Origin: Morinoia aosen
Lineage: Eukaryota; Arthropoda; Malacostraca; Amphipoda; Talitridae
Direction: 5' to 3'
DNA length: 64,000 bases
Assembly (NCBI GenBank): GCA_030386875.1
Contig: CM059567.1
Span: 52,684,020-52,748,019, forward strand
Below are positions 31,583-41,791 of the stretch, in pieces. The stretch's first letter is position 1, and every line of letters starts with the position of its first letter. Below the pieces are notes generated by a model. The model was not told the origin of the DNA, did not search any database, and saw only the letters and a list, made by a program, of their open reading frames with translations. The position numbers and the translations under genes are program-made.

Positions 31583-31996
31583 TATTTTAGACACTAAGGG
31601 GATTTAAAGAATATGTCGTTCACTATTTTCTCGAAAAAAAATACATTTATTCATAATATTTATATAATTATTTCACAATGAACCTTGGCAATTTATATAC
31701 GTAAAAAATTAATAGATTTATTTTTCCAGCTGATAAACAGTTGTTATAACATATTCTCTAATTCACAGCTGCAAAATATAAGAGGAAATGTTGAGGGCCG
31801 ACAGCGTAGGAGCTTTAATTCGTAACGGCCTACAATTCTATCGGAAATACAATATTCACGCAAGAATTCAGCACTTGTGAACCAGATTTGTTCAATAAAC
31901 TACTCAGAATCCACCAATCTTTGTCACAAACTACTATTACACGGCATTACTGGGATGACCAGTACGTCAAAACCCGCCCTCAGGAAAGGTGGGTCA
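31583..31996. other. AT-rich spacer, nothing recognised
   Basis: It contains the right TATT target duplication of the Gypsy element at its start. No reading frame or repeat was recognised. A short segment (GTTGAGGGCCGACAGCGTAGG) is GC-richer than its surroundings but unassigned. Confidence 0.5.
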
Positions 31997-33640
31997 TGTA
32001 GCAGTCGCTATATAATATCTAAATTCAGTAAATTTCTCATTAACATTTAAATAACATAATTATTGGCATTAAAAATCTTACTTTAAATTATTATTAATAA
32101 TTTCTACTTATAACTATTTCTCTTAAAAGTTTTTGTGTAAAAGCACAAAAAGAGAATAATATCGACAGTCGTTCGAGTTTAAGCTCGTCGTGTGGGCAAC
32201 ATCGAAACGCACGCCATTTTCTTAGCGTCATTTTCTTGTGTGATCTCGTGTGGGCAGTTCGTCACGTAAGAGGAAATAAAGTGTTTTAATTCAGTTAGAG
32301 ATTTTCTTAGAGTATTACATGCTTCATGTTAGCTCTTAAGAGTATTTTTACCAGTACTGCTATTAATTTCAAGGTGCTCAGTAATAGCTTTCTTAGATAT
32401 ATTTCTTACGTATTGTTTAGCATTTCTAAGCTGTTCTTTAGTTAATGGCGTAGTCGTGATAGGTGTATTTTACCGTGCTGCCAACATTTCTTAGCTTAAT
32501 AGATCGTAATTATGGCGTAGGTGTGATTGCTGTGTTTCAGTATTTCCATTTACATTCCGCACCCTTGCCAGTGTGCAGTGTTTGATAATCCATTCCTATT
32601 CAGCACACCTGTGCAGTATTCAATATTTACATATATAGTCAGCACGCTGACAGTGTAGTGCTGCCTGTAGGTTTCGTAAATAGTTGATTTTGGTGCCAGA
32701 AACATTAGTGTAACGTCACACGGGCATATTATAGAATTACCGGGATTCATATTGATGATCGTGTGTTTTAAATTATTATCGCCCGATCGCGTATAGAAAT
32801 CATGTAGTTTTCATGACATGTTTAATAAATTACGATTGTGTACACCATTAAATTCTTGTTTGTGTCAGGCTTATATTTGAAATCGAGAGCATAGAGAAAG
32901 TTATATTGCTAGCATGTTTAAATCTGTCCTTATTCTTCATGAGCTTAAAAAAGAGGAATAACAAGCGCGATGATAAATTTGTAGGAAAGAACTCAGGGTT
33001 TCTCCGCGATGGGAATTTACGCTACTAGGGAAACAGCTGTTGTGGGTTTTCTTGGTGTGTCTTTCCGGAATACTGTCATTCAGCGTCCTCGAATATTCCA
33101 GATTCTCCGACGTCACAACACACCACAAACATCCATCCCTGGGCTTGAGCTTCGCCTTTATCTTTGCCTTTAGCTGGATCTTTACCTGGACCTTTAGCTT
33201 GGTTTTTTAGCTCTGCCGTTAACTTGCCTTTAGCCGAGTACGTAAGTCTTGTACTTTAGCCTTGTACTTTGGCTTTGCATATTACCTAATTATTGGCCTA
33301 ATTGTACACTGCCCCAATTACGGGCATAAAAGTAATCAGCCGCCATTGGCTAAATCCAGCGGGCCTTGATCTTTAATCACTAACTGATTAAGATCGATTA
33401 TCGTCATTACATGAATAACGACGCACCGATTGTAATGCTTGTTTTAAATTTGCCCTCATTAAATCGAATAACCTGAACACGATTCACTTAAACCTCGTCA
33501 ACCGGCCGGAGCTACCGCCTCAGGACTGCGAAGATCTTCAGTCAAGATCTTCAGGATCAAGTCTCGGTGATCCTCCTGGCTCCTTCAATAAAGCTCTAAC
33601 AAAAAGTTGAGTCCCACCTGTGTCGTCATTGTCCTCTTTC
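31997..33640 (+). repeat. LTR of the second Gypsy family, opposite orientation
   Basis: It begins TGTAGCAGTCGCTATA and is collinear with the complement of 3621-4940 through about 33370. It continues beyond to an AATAAA near 33588 and probably ends within the next 60 bp, but I could not fix the end or a target duplication. No internal coding region is attached, so it is probably a solo LTR. Confidence 0.6.
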
Positions 33641-33719
33641 ATGTAATTTGAAAACCTATCTCGAGAATTTATGTTATGAAAATTGGTATCAACGCAAAAG
33701 TCAAACCATACCAACCAAA

Positions 33720-34090
33720 CATAAAAGTCACTTCAACTCACTTCACATGACCACCTCATTACAGTCACTGTCCCTAACTTTATGCAAGTAGAAAAAATGT
33801 TCATACTATCAATAATACTCAAATTACACTTCTGATCCAATCCAGTAAGACAGCTCGTACCACAATCATCTTCAGCCATCTGGTATACCACTCATTCTCT
33901 CCATATTGTTTAAATACCACATTCATGAAAATTACCCTCTCATGCTCATATTTACTCCAGCACAAAAGGATTACTTGTTTCCTTCATTCCCTCACCACAC
34001 TGGCGATATAATCTATTATTATTTTCATTCCACCTGTAAATGCATTTTTTCACACTCAACGCCTTACACCTCACAGCAGACAAGAATTGG
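33720..34090 (+). repeat. Left arm of a diverged long inverted repeat
   Basis: About 370 bp matches the complement of 35185-36240 once the foldback element is removed. Shared blocks include CCACATTCATGAAAATTWCC and CACACTCAACGC. It contains the single-copy TCTATTAT that is duplicated around the foldback insertion in the other arm, so it preserves the empty site. Confidence 0.7.
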
Positions 34091-35184
34091 CTTCTAAAGC
34101 TACTATCAAAGAACATCTCACACTTTGGCATATTCTTTCATATTTACCTGATTAATGTAGGTTTTTGCGTCGTGCTAAGCCTCCACTTGTTCAATCTAAA
34201 CTCTCTTGTTTGCTTCTCAATCTCTTTTTTCCGCCTCTCGCATTCCCACTCTGGTCCTTCTCCTCCAACATTCATTGAAGTCAGTCGTTCACAAGTCTCC
34301 AAATTCTTACAGGGGTAATTTTTTGTATACTTAGTTTCTCTGATTCCATCAATTATTTATCTCATTTTATCAAAATTTTTCCAATTTTGTTTCCCCCAGG
34401 AATGAAATAGTTCCGTTCTTCCAAAGAATAGTAATTGTTGTCGAGTCGTCCCGCCGCTGTTCAAATTATGTTTACCTGCTTTTAGAACGATGTCGAAGAA
34501 TATGATGACAAAAATGCATATAAATTAAATATGCTGCAGAATTTATTTTGCTCGTCAACGGTTGGTGTTAGTAAAGAATTTTAAGAGCAGCTCCAGTTGT
34601 AACTTCAAAGTAAGTTCTGTTGCAACGGGACATTTTAAATCTAAGTTAAGGTGTAAATACCAAATGTGCACTTGCAACACAGTTCACAGTGAGTTGCGAT
34701 CAATAAATGTTTCTATGCATTTTTCAAGCGTATGTTTATTGTGAATAATAAAAATGTTCGTTTTCAAGTAAACATTGATAGTTGATAGTTAGGGTATTGT
34801 TCAAAACAAATGTATCAAAACATGTTATTGTAGAAATTGCTATGTGGCTTATAAAACCTAACCATTAAATAGATCATGAGAAAAAGTTTTGATATCGAAA
34901 AAACAATTTGCAGTGTATTTGTATTAAATTTATATTTGAGAGCATTTAGAGACCTTACTTAAAAAGTTGAGACATTTATGGGAAAGTGCAGGTTCTAAGC
35001 TTCAGAAATAAGCTGCATTGCTGATTCATCTACCATGCCTATTAAAGTAGCATTGACTACTTAAAATTTTTGCTGACCTTTCTCAAATTTTGGATATTTT
35101 GGAGTAAAGGATGAGTCTTATTTTACTTATATCTCACATGACTGATTTCTGAAATTGCAGTGACCTTTGCATCACTGCTATGCT
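34091..35184. other. AT-rich DNA, no gene recognised
   Basis: No convincing coding sequence was found. A consensus-like splice donor (CAAA|GTAAGT) at 34610 could belong to a non-coding first exon of the CENP-T-like gene downstream, whose first coding exon seems to be preceded by an acceptor at 37774. This is only a possibility. Confidence 0.3.
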
Positions 35185-36240
35185 TCCTATGTGGTGTAAG
35201 CGTTGAGTGTGAATAGATGTGCATGGAGAGGCAATGAGGGTAATAATAGAGGTCAATATTGAATATAATGTTGTCAACGAATTTCATAATTTCGTAGGTA
35301 TAGATGGGTAATATAGTCGATTATAAGACGTTTTACAAGAATGACATTCTGCCCGGCGATGCGTTATTTTCGAATTATTCAACTTTGAAGCTGGCTTGTG
35401 CGCGCCATGGAAGCACGCGGGGCTAGCGTAATTTAATTAATAACGGAAGCTAACCCCCTATTACAAACGTAAAGAGGTTGGATCGTGAGGGGTAGGCACA
35501 GTTCTTTTAGTGAAAATTATAAATGAAGGTTTCGAGTGACGTTTGTTTACATCGACGCCAAGGTGGCTGCCGCCATGGCGCCCAACCGGCTGAAGATGGC
35601 GGCAGCCATTTTCGAGTCGATATAAACAAACGTCACTAGAAAGCTTTATTTATAATTTTTACTAAAAGAACTGTTGCTACCCCTCACGACCTAACCTCTT
35701 TACGTTTGTAATAGGGGTTAGCTTCCATTTTCATTGCTAAAACAATGACTGTTTTTGCGTTAAAAGGGCCATTCAGGAGCGCCGTTCATTTAACTTCAAA
35801 CTTAAATAACTCAAAAACCAAGCATTTCCGAGCACATTGTCATTCGTGTAAAACGTCTTAGAAACGACTATATTACCCATCTATACCTACAAAATTATGA
35901 AATTCGTTGACAACATTGTATTCAAAATTGACCATAATAGATTATGTCAGCAATATGAAAAAAAAGAGGAGAAAACAATAGAACAATTTTTGCTGGAATG
36001 TAGTAGGCTATATATGAGCAAGAGAGGGAAATTTTCATGAATGTGGTATTTTAGCAGTATAGAGAATGAGTTTATACCAGATATGGTGAAGATGATTGTG
36101 CTTTGAGCTGTGTTGCTGGATTGGATGAGGAATGTAATATGAGTATTATTGGTACTATAGAAATTTTTCTTGTATGTGCCTGGAGTAAGAGACAGTGACT
36201 GGAATGAGTTGGTCATGTAGAATGGGTTGTAGTGTCCCAC
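35185..36240 (-). repeat. Right arm of the inverted repeat, containing the foldback element
   Basis: This arm consists of 35185-35250 and 35942-36240, interrupted by the foldback element. Identity to the left arm is around 70 percent by eye. The origin is unknown; it may be a dead transposon with long inverted ends. Confidence 0.65.
35251..35933. mobile_element. Foldback element copy 2 with perfect 8-bp target duplication
   Basis: This 683-bp sequence has long inverted arms starting GGTCAATATTGAATATAATG, with only the central third and one arm segment unpaired. ATAATAGA occurs directly on both sides (35243-35250 and 35934-35941). It is homologous to 11490-12160 with the same GATGGCGGC-type centre. 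It has no coding capacity. Confidence 0.88.
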
Positions 36241-37773
36241 CATGTGGATGGTTTTTTGATGTACTGGTTACCCAGTAATACTGTCCAATGGTAGTTTGTG
36301 ACAAGAATTTGTGGATCCTTATTAGTTTATTTGACAAGTGTAGTGCATAGGCACTGATTTCTTGTCAAAATTGTGAGAATTGCCGAGGGAATTATAGGCC
36401 ATTACACTGTTGGCTTTCACCTTCAAGTTCAAGTTGTAGCCTTCTAGTTCAAAATTAGAGACCAACTGTTCAGGAAATTGAAGTTCATTTCTAAAGTTCA
36501 ATTAAATTACTTCTAAATGTATGACATATTGTCTGCAATTCAGCAGTTAGATTGGTACAGAAGATGTTTTTGATGTGTAGATAATATTACTTCTAAAAAT
36601 ATGCAATTTAGCAGTTAGATTGTTAGAAAAGATGTTTTTGATGTGTAGATAATACTGGTAATTATTTTCATTATATTGTTCTGTTAATAATGTTTGTTTT
36701 ATTTTATTTCTATGATGCTACTTGAGTTCATGCTTTTTTATTATCTTTTTTAGTTTTTGTCTTAACTTATAAAATAAATTTTTATTTACATAGTAAGCCC
36801 TCCTTATATGGTGATGTTCACAGTTATGTTTTTTAGTAACTACTGCCATTGATTTCAATTATGGTAAAAAAAATTCACAAGTACAATACCCGCTCCTTTT
36901 TTATTCACACTGTACCATAGCACCACTACGCAAGGCCACCGCAACAATTAATCTTTTCCTGCACTTCCCTCTGTACACAATTAAATCTTGAATTTCAATA
37001 CAGTTTTTGTTCACTCTGCATAGTCCTTTTAATTTTTTAAATGATTATTTTCATGTTTGTATGGGTGACTTTCATGATGGAACACCTCCCCAATTATTAC
37101 ATGCTACAATGGGTTTGGTATAAAGTAATTTTGATTTTTGGTAGGGTGTCCAGGAACACACGTGTACTGTATAATTAGAACTTATTGTCTTATCTTTTTG
37201 CACTATTGAATCTGTTATGTATTTTGACCATCTGATGGATATCTGAAGTTAGAGTAGATTGGGTTAGGCCAAGTTGACTTTGATTTTAACACTTTGACTG
37301 CGACTTGCTCCATCGCTGGGACACGGAGGTAATTTTAACCGATCAGTAGTCACAAATTTGATTTTCATAAATACTTAATAAAAGCTAAATGAGGGCATGA
37401 TCTAGTTCATGTTTGGTATTTTCAAAATAGTTTAACTACAATTGACTTTAAATTTGAGTTTGGTATTCAACTTAATATTTACTAGTTGCAGTCAAAGTGT
37501 TCTAACTTTTGTGTTTTGCTGAGCATGCCCCTGTAGGAGCATGCCCCCTTCATAAACCAGTATAAAATTATTAGTTTAAATTGCAGAGTATTTCAAATGT
37601 TATCTTTAAATTGTGAGAAACAAATTGTTTTGAACAAATAATTTAATCTTTATGATTTTTTATTGTCATTATATGATAAGAACTTATATGATATGTGAAG
37701 TATACCTTCTAAAAGTGTGTGCAGAGTTGTGGAAAGATTTTTTGATTCATTTGAATGAAACCTATTTGTTCCA
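36241..37773. other. AT-rich upstream region of the CENP-T-like gene
   Basis: It contains a short local duplication near 36500-36660 (two copies around GATGTTTTTGATGTGTAGATAA). No open frame of note was found. A polypyrimidine-AG (CTATTTGTTCCAG) at 37762-37774 looks like a splice acceptor 11 bp before the start codon, implying an upstream non-coding exon. Confidence 0.4.
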
Positions 37774-37785
37774 GATTGAGCAGTG

Positions 37786-37915
37786 ATGGATGATAGCATG
37801 AGCTCTACTCCTCGCAAGGTGCTCAAAGGCTTCATGGCCGAGGCCTCTCCTCACAACACTCCTGCTGCTTTCAAGAAGGACTGCCAGCCTGGAACTAGGA
37901 GATCTGTTGCTCGTG
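37786..37915 (+). CDS. CENP-T-like kinetochore protein, first coding exon
   Basis: The exon starts ATGGATGATAGC and encodes 43 codons plus one base. It includes SSTPRKVLKGFM at residues 6-17, which aligns with the STPRTLL-type motif at the very N-terminus of vertebrate CENP-T. It also has several S/T-P sites (TP at 8-9, SP at 21-22, TP at 25-26) and a basic GTRRSVAR end. The donor G|GTGTGT at 37916 is in phase with the acceptor CAG at 41791: the split codon becomes GAA and the joined frame of 5124 nt is a multiple of three. CENP-T N-termini recruit the Ndc80 complex after CDK phosphorylation. The donor is weaker than consensus, so an extra small exon cannot be excluded. Confidence 0.75.
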
Positions 37916-39639
37916 GTGTGTTGACTGCCGCTTTGTTTTGCCAGACGAAGAATGTATTTCTGCAGTAATGTTGTTGAGGGTGGTGTTGAATTGTGGGTGA
38001 ATGTAGCCATACAATTTGATCACTAATCATTTTAATGGTTTGGATAAATTTGTTGGAACAGTACAGTACTTTCTATTTTCTACTATTATTACATTCATCA
38101 GTAGAAAATATATTTTTTGCTGGTAGATGTGCTTACTATTTCAGGAAGAATGACTTTGGAGATTTTTTAGTGCTGCTATAGCGTGAGGTCTACCACATTA
38201 TAGCATAAGGTCTACCTCTAACTAGTAATATAGTGTGAGGTCAAGTTACTAATGGATATTACTTATTTCCATACATTTAATTTAGCAATAAACACTTAAT
38301 TGTACATCTCAAACTTCACCTGGGCTAGCGATATATGGAGGTAGATCTCACAGTATAGTAGCAAAAATTTTTTTTACTTTAGTAGTGACTTGGATGATGC
38401 CTGATGTTCATTCTAGATGTTTAGGTTTAATTTCAAACGGAGAGAAAGTGTTCATAAACATTCTTTTTGAAAAGATGTGAGTTTGTGTTTGCATTAGAGA
38501 AACAGTAGTTGCGCACAATATGGAAGGAGGTTTGTGTGTATGTCAGTATAAATCTGAGGCTGCAACAAATGCCTGACTGGCATGAGCTCTTACTTTTGTG
38601 TTCAAGTATTATAGTTTTCAAAAGTTTTGCTTGTGTTTTCAGGTTTACATGAATGGTCAGGTTGTATTTGAGATCTATAGTTCCTACTATTTGCTAGGTT
38701 CATTTTGCATAAAATCCTTTAAGTAAGAAAACTACATTTCTACTGAATTGTTTTAAGCGTAAATTTTTGTTTAGATAATGGTATACCTTCAAGATAAAAT
38801 ACATCAGGACGAGTGAGTGTGATGTGTAAGTTCAAGTCTTCATAGCTTTGGATTAATCAGTGAATGTGCACAATAGTGCCTAATTGTAAAATTTCACTTT
38901 TTCTGTTCAAAGGAGACCAAATGTTAATGATATGAGGTGCTTGGTTCAGTAAAACTCATTATTTGTAACCTCACAAATTGGACATGCTTTTCAGATCATG
39001 TATGGATGTTTATGTGTTAAATTATATTATATGTGAGTGAGTGATATTCATGTTACTGCTGAGTGATGCTCAAACAAGAGATCAAGTGCTAAAACCGAAT
39101 GAGGCTAAGTCCAGTAGAAGCTTCAGACCTCAATTGGAGCTGCTTTTAGTAATTAATGGCCTGCAGGTGTGCCAGTCTAAGCCAGGGTTGGCACATAAAA
39201 AACCCACCCAAAAAAACCCTCCCAAAAAAACCCACCCAAAAAAGCCCAAAAAAACCCACACTAAAAAAACCACTAAATAGTAGGTTTTCTTGGTTTTTTT
39301 TTTTTTTGGGTTTTATTATTGTTATGTAAATTTTATTTGTTTTCAAGCTTATAGAATAAAAATGCGCTAAATATTTATCTTGTCAAAATAAGTATCTAAG
39401 TCATGTGCATGACTAAGACAAGAAAACATTGAAAAACAAAACAGCAACCCTATACAAATCAAATGAGAAAAACCTTAATCACAAAAAAACTCAAGAGACT
39501 AATATATTTTCATAAATTCCATTTCCAAAGTTAAAAACAAAATTTTAGGAACAAATGCAGTTTGACTACTTAATATAGAGACTTCTGAATTTTCCCTGTC
39601 TTCTAGACTAGACTGCTACTACAATACTACTGTGTTTCT

Positions 39640-40080
39640 CTTTCTACATCCACTGCCATTTCATCGTTGTCATCCACATCATGATCATTTGTGAGGTGGC
39701 GATATACTGAGACCAATTTCTGTGCGCGTTCTGATCCTAATCTATTTCTCAATTTATTCTACACAATTTCAAATGTTGAGAAAATTCTCTCAATGGATCC
39801 TGAACTTGCAGGGCAAGAATGAAGATTGCTTATAAACTTGAAGAAACCCTCTGCCAGTGTTTTTTCATGAATCTGCATTTTCTGCTGTTTCATGTCTTGA
39901 ATATCTCACCATCAACGAGGAGTCATTGTCTTAATGATTTTCTCATTGAACATGTGTTTTGGGAAGATGTTGGAGTCCTTCAATTTATAGGAAAAAGCGC
40001 ACCGATGAACTCCGGATTGTACTCAGCCAACCACTCTTCAATATCAGTCTCCTGTGAGAGCTTTGCCTTAAATGTTGTAA
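39640..40080 (-). pseudogene. hAT transposase C-terminal fragment
   Basis: Minus-strand translation gives DIEEWLAEYNPEFIGALFP and later KTLAEGFFKFISNL. It then gives SSGSIERIFSTFEIV, a stop, and NKLRNRLGSERAQKLVSVYR. The last is the hAT C-terminal dimerisation domain with its S-IERIFST motif. Several stops make it a pseudogene. The N-terminal zinc finger and catalytic core were not found. Confidence 0.75.
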
Positions 40081-40312
40081 AATGAATCATGAATATCGAG
40101 TTCATTATCTTGTTGATCAGTCTAATGTGAAACTAGGCTAAGTGAATTAGGTTAAACATTATTGTAAACCCTAGAATTATGTAATGGTAGGATGCCCTAG
40201 AAGTCGCTGAACTTATTCGGGCCCACAAATATTTGACCATTGTATTAGACTTAAACATTCTACCTCTGTATCACCTGTGGTAAATAAATTGTTTCAATTG
40301 GAATAACCATAG

Positions 40313-40404
40313 GTCGTTTCTTTACTTTCTCACCCCTTGATGGCTGCGGTCGTGTCTTGCCCCACGACCGCAGCCATCAAGGGGTGAGAAAGTAAAGAAA
40401 CGAC
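40313..40404. repeat. Perfect 42-bp-arm hairpin
   Basis: Arms 40313-40354 and 40363-40404 are exact inverted copies separated by 8 bp (TCTTGCCC). Outside them ACCATAGG and CCTATGGT continue the pairing after a two-base bulge. It lies inside the hAT element in an otherwise unassigned stretch that has an AATAAA at 40282. Confidence 0.93.
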
Positions 40405-41791
40405 TGGCCTATGGTGAGCATTCAAGCTGCACTGGAACAAATTTGACAATGGAATCTGTTAGAGCATTTACTTCCAATCATTTTAGTGTTTTTTGCTATC
40501 CTGTACTGCAAAAAGTGATTTTTTTGGCAAATTTAGAAAAAAAATTTGGCATGTCACTACATGTTGTAACATGTATCAGTGTGGTTGACTGACGTGACAT
40601 GCGCTGCTAAGCACTCCAGCTCACACAATACATATGTTAAGTTGTTAACAGCATGACTAAGTGATGTGCAGCTGTCTTGCTTCAAGTTGCTTGTGGTGGT
40701 TACTTATGATCTGCATGGTGCTTCCCTATCACATGACTTGCGCCTGTCTGCTGCTAAAACAACTTACTATGAATTGACGAGCATACGAGCATAGCAATTC
40801 TCTTTGCACATCTTATATCTTTACAGACTGCAGAGCTATGTCTCTATGCATATGGTAATTGGTAAATGGTAATTGTAATGAACAAACTTAATTCATATAT
40901 TGTTCATATAATGTAATAATTCATATAATAATGTAATATAATGTTGGAAATAAAGTAATCAAATAACAATATTTACTCAATAAGTGTATATATACAAATC
41001 TGAAATAGGGGCAACGGGAGTTGTGTTAATAACTCTTTTAAACAAAAACGAGTATTACAAAAAACCAATAAAGCCCCCAAAAAAACAATAAAACCCAATA
41101 AAACCCATAAAACCCAATTTAACCCCAAAAAACCCAGGTGGGTTGGGTTTTTTTTAAAAAACCCAGGGTTTTTCCATCCCTGGTCTAAGCATCCGTGATC
41201 TAACACACCCACTTGTAGTAGGTCACATCTGTTGTAGGTCAATTGCTAAAATGAATGTTATCTATGGATTTCTTTCTAATTCTGCATCCAAATGATAACT
41301 CACTATTAACATGAGCCTTGGGGTTATATTACTTGGTGTCATGTAAGAAATTCCATCCAAGACTTGCATGGTATCAATGAAAATATATGATGAAATTTTG
41401 TGTAAGTAAACACAAATTTAGCTCAAGCAGAGTGTGTGTGTTTGGAAATGTTGGAAATGTCATAAATAGTTGGTGTGAATTATTTTGAATGAAGTAGTAA
41501 CGTTTGTTATGGTTACCCCGCATTCAGAGTAATTTTGGTATAAACTTTGGAGGAAGTCCTATGATATAACGCATGAGTTTGTACTACACTTTTTATGAGT
41601 GACATTTTCTATTTCCTTTGCGCGTACAATCTCAGTGGTTGATTTTAAGCTGGCAACCCAATAACAATTGGTTTCCAAACTTAGGTTCAATATTGGTGTA
41701 AAAATGATCTTGTGGGATGTTGTTTTTAGTTTCCATGATTTGTAACTTACTTGTATTGTTGTATGCTTACATGCCTGTGTTGTTTTTTCAG

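Larger units (their letters stand above)
39183..41182 (-). mobile_element. hAT DNA transposon, degenerate
   Basis: The 2000-bp element begins CAGGGTTGG and ends CCATCCCTG, flanked by the perfect 8-bp direct repeat GTCTAAGC (39175-39182 and 41183-41190). The 8-bp duplication and CAGGG ends are typical of hAT. Both subterminal zones are A/C-rich, with repeated AAACCC on one side and its complement on the other. A broken transposase lies on the minus strand at 39640-40080. Confidence 0.9.
37916..41791 (+). other. Intron of the CENP-T-like gene
   Basis: This is a 3.9-kb intron from GTGTGT to TTGTTTTTTCAG. About half is a hAT element (39183-41182). Near 38160-38340 a GTGAGGTCTACC-type phrase recurs three to four times. 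No further coding exon was recognised. Confidence 0.65.

Noticed and set aside
3621-33640. Inverted LTR pair read as a single DIRS-like element
   Set aside because: Both LTRs have canonical TG-type starts on their inner sides and are independent of the Gypsy element, which has its own LTRs and target duplication. No tyrosine recombinase was seen.
39183-39330. Proline/lysine-rich open frame from AAACCC repeats
   Set aside because: It is the subterminal A/C-rich region of the hAT element, with its complement at the other end.
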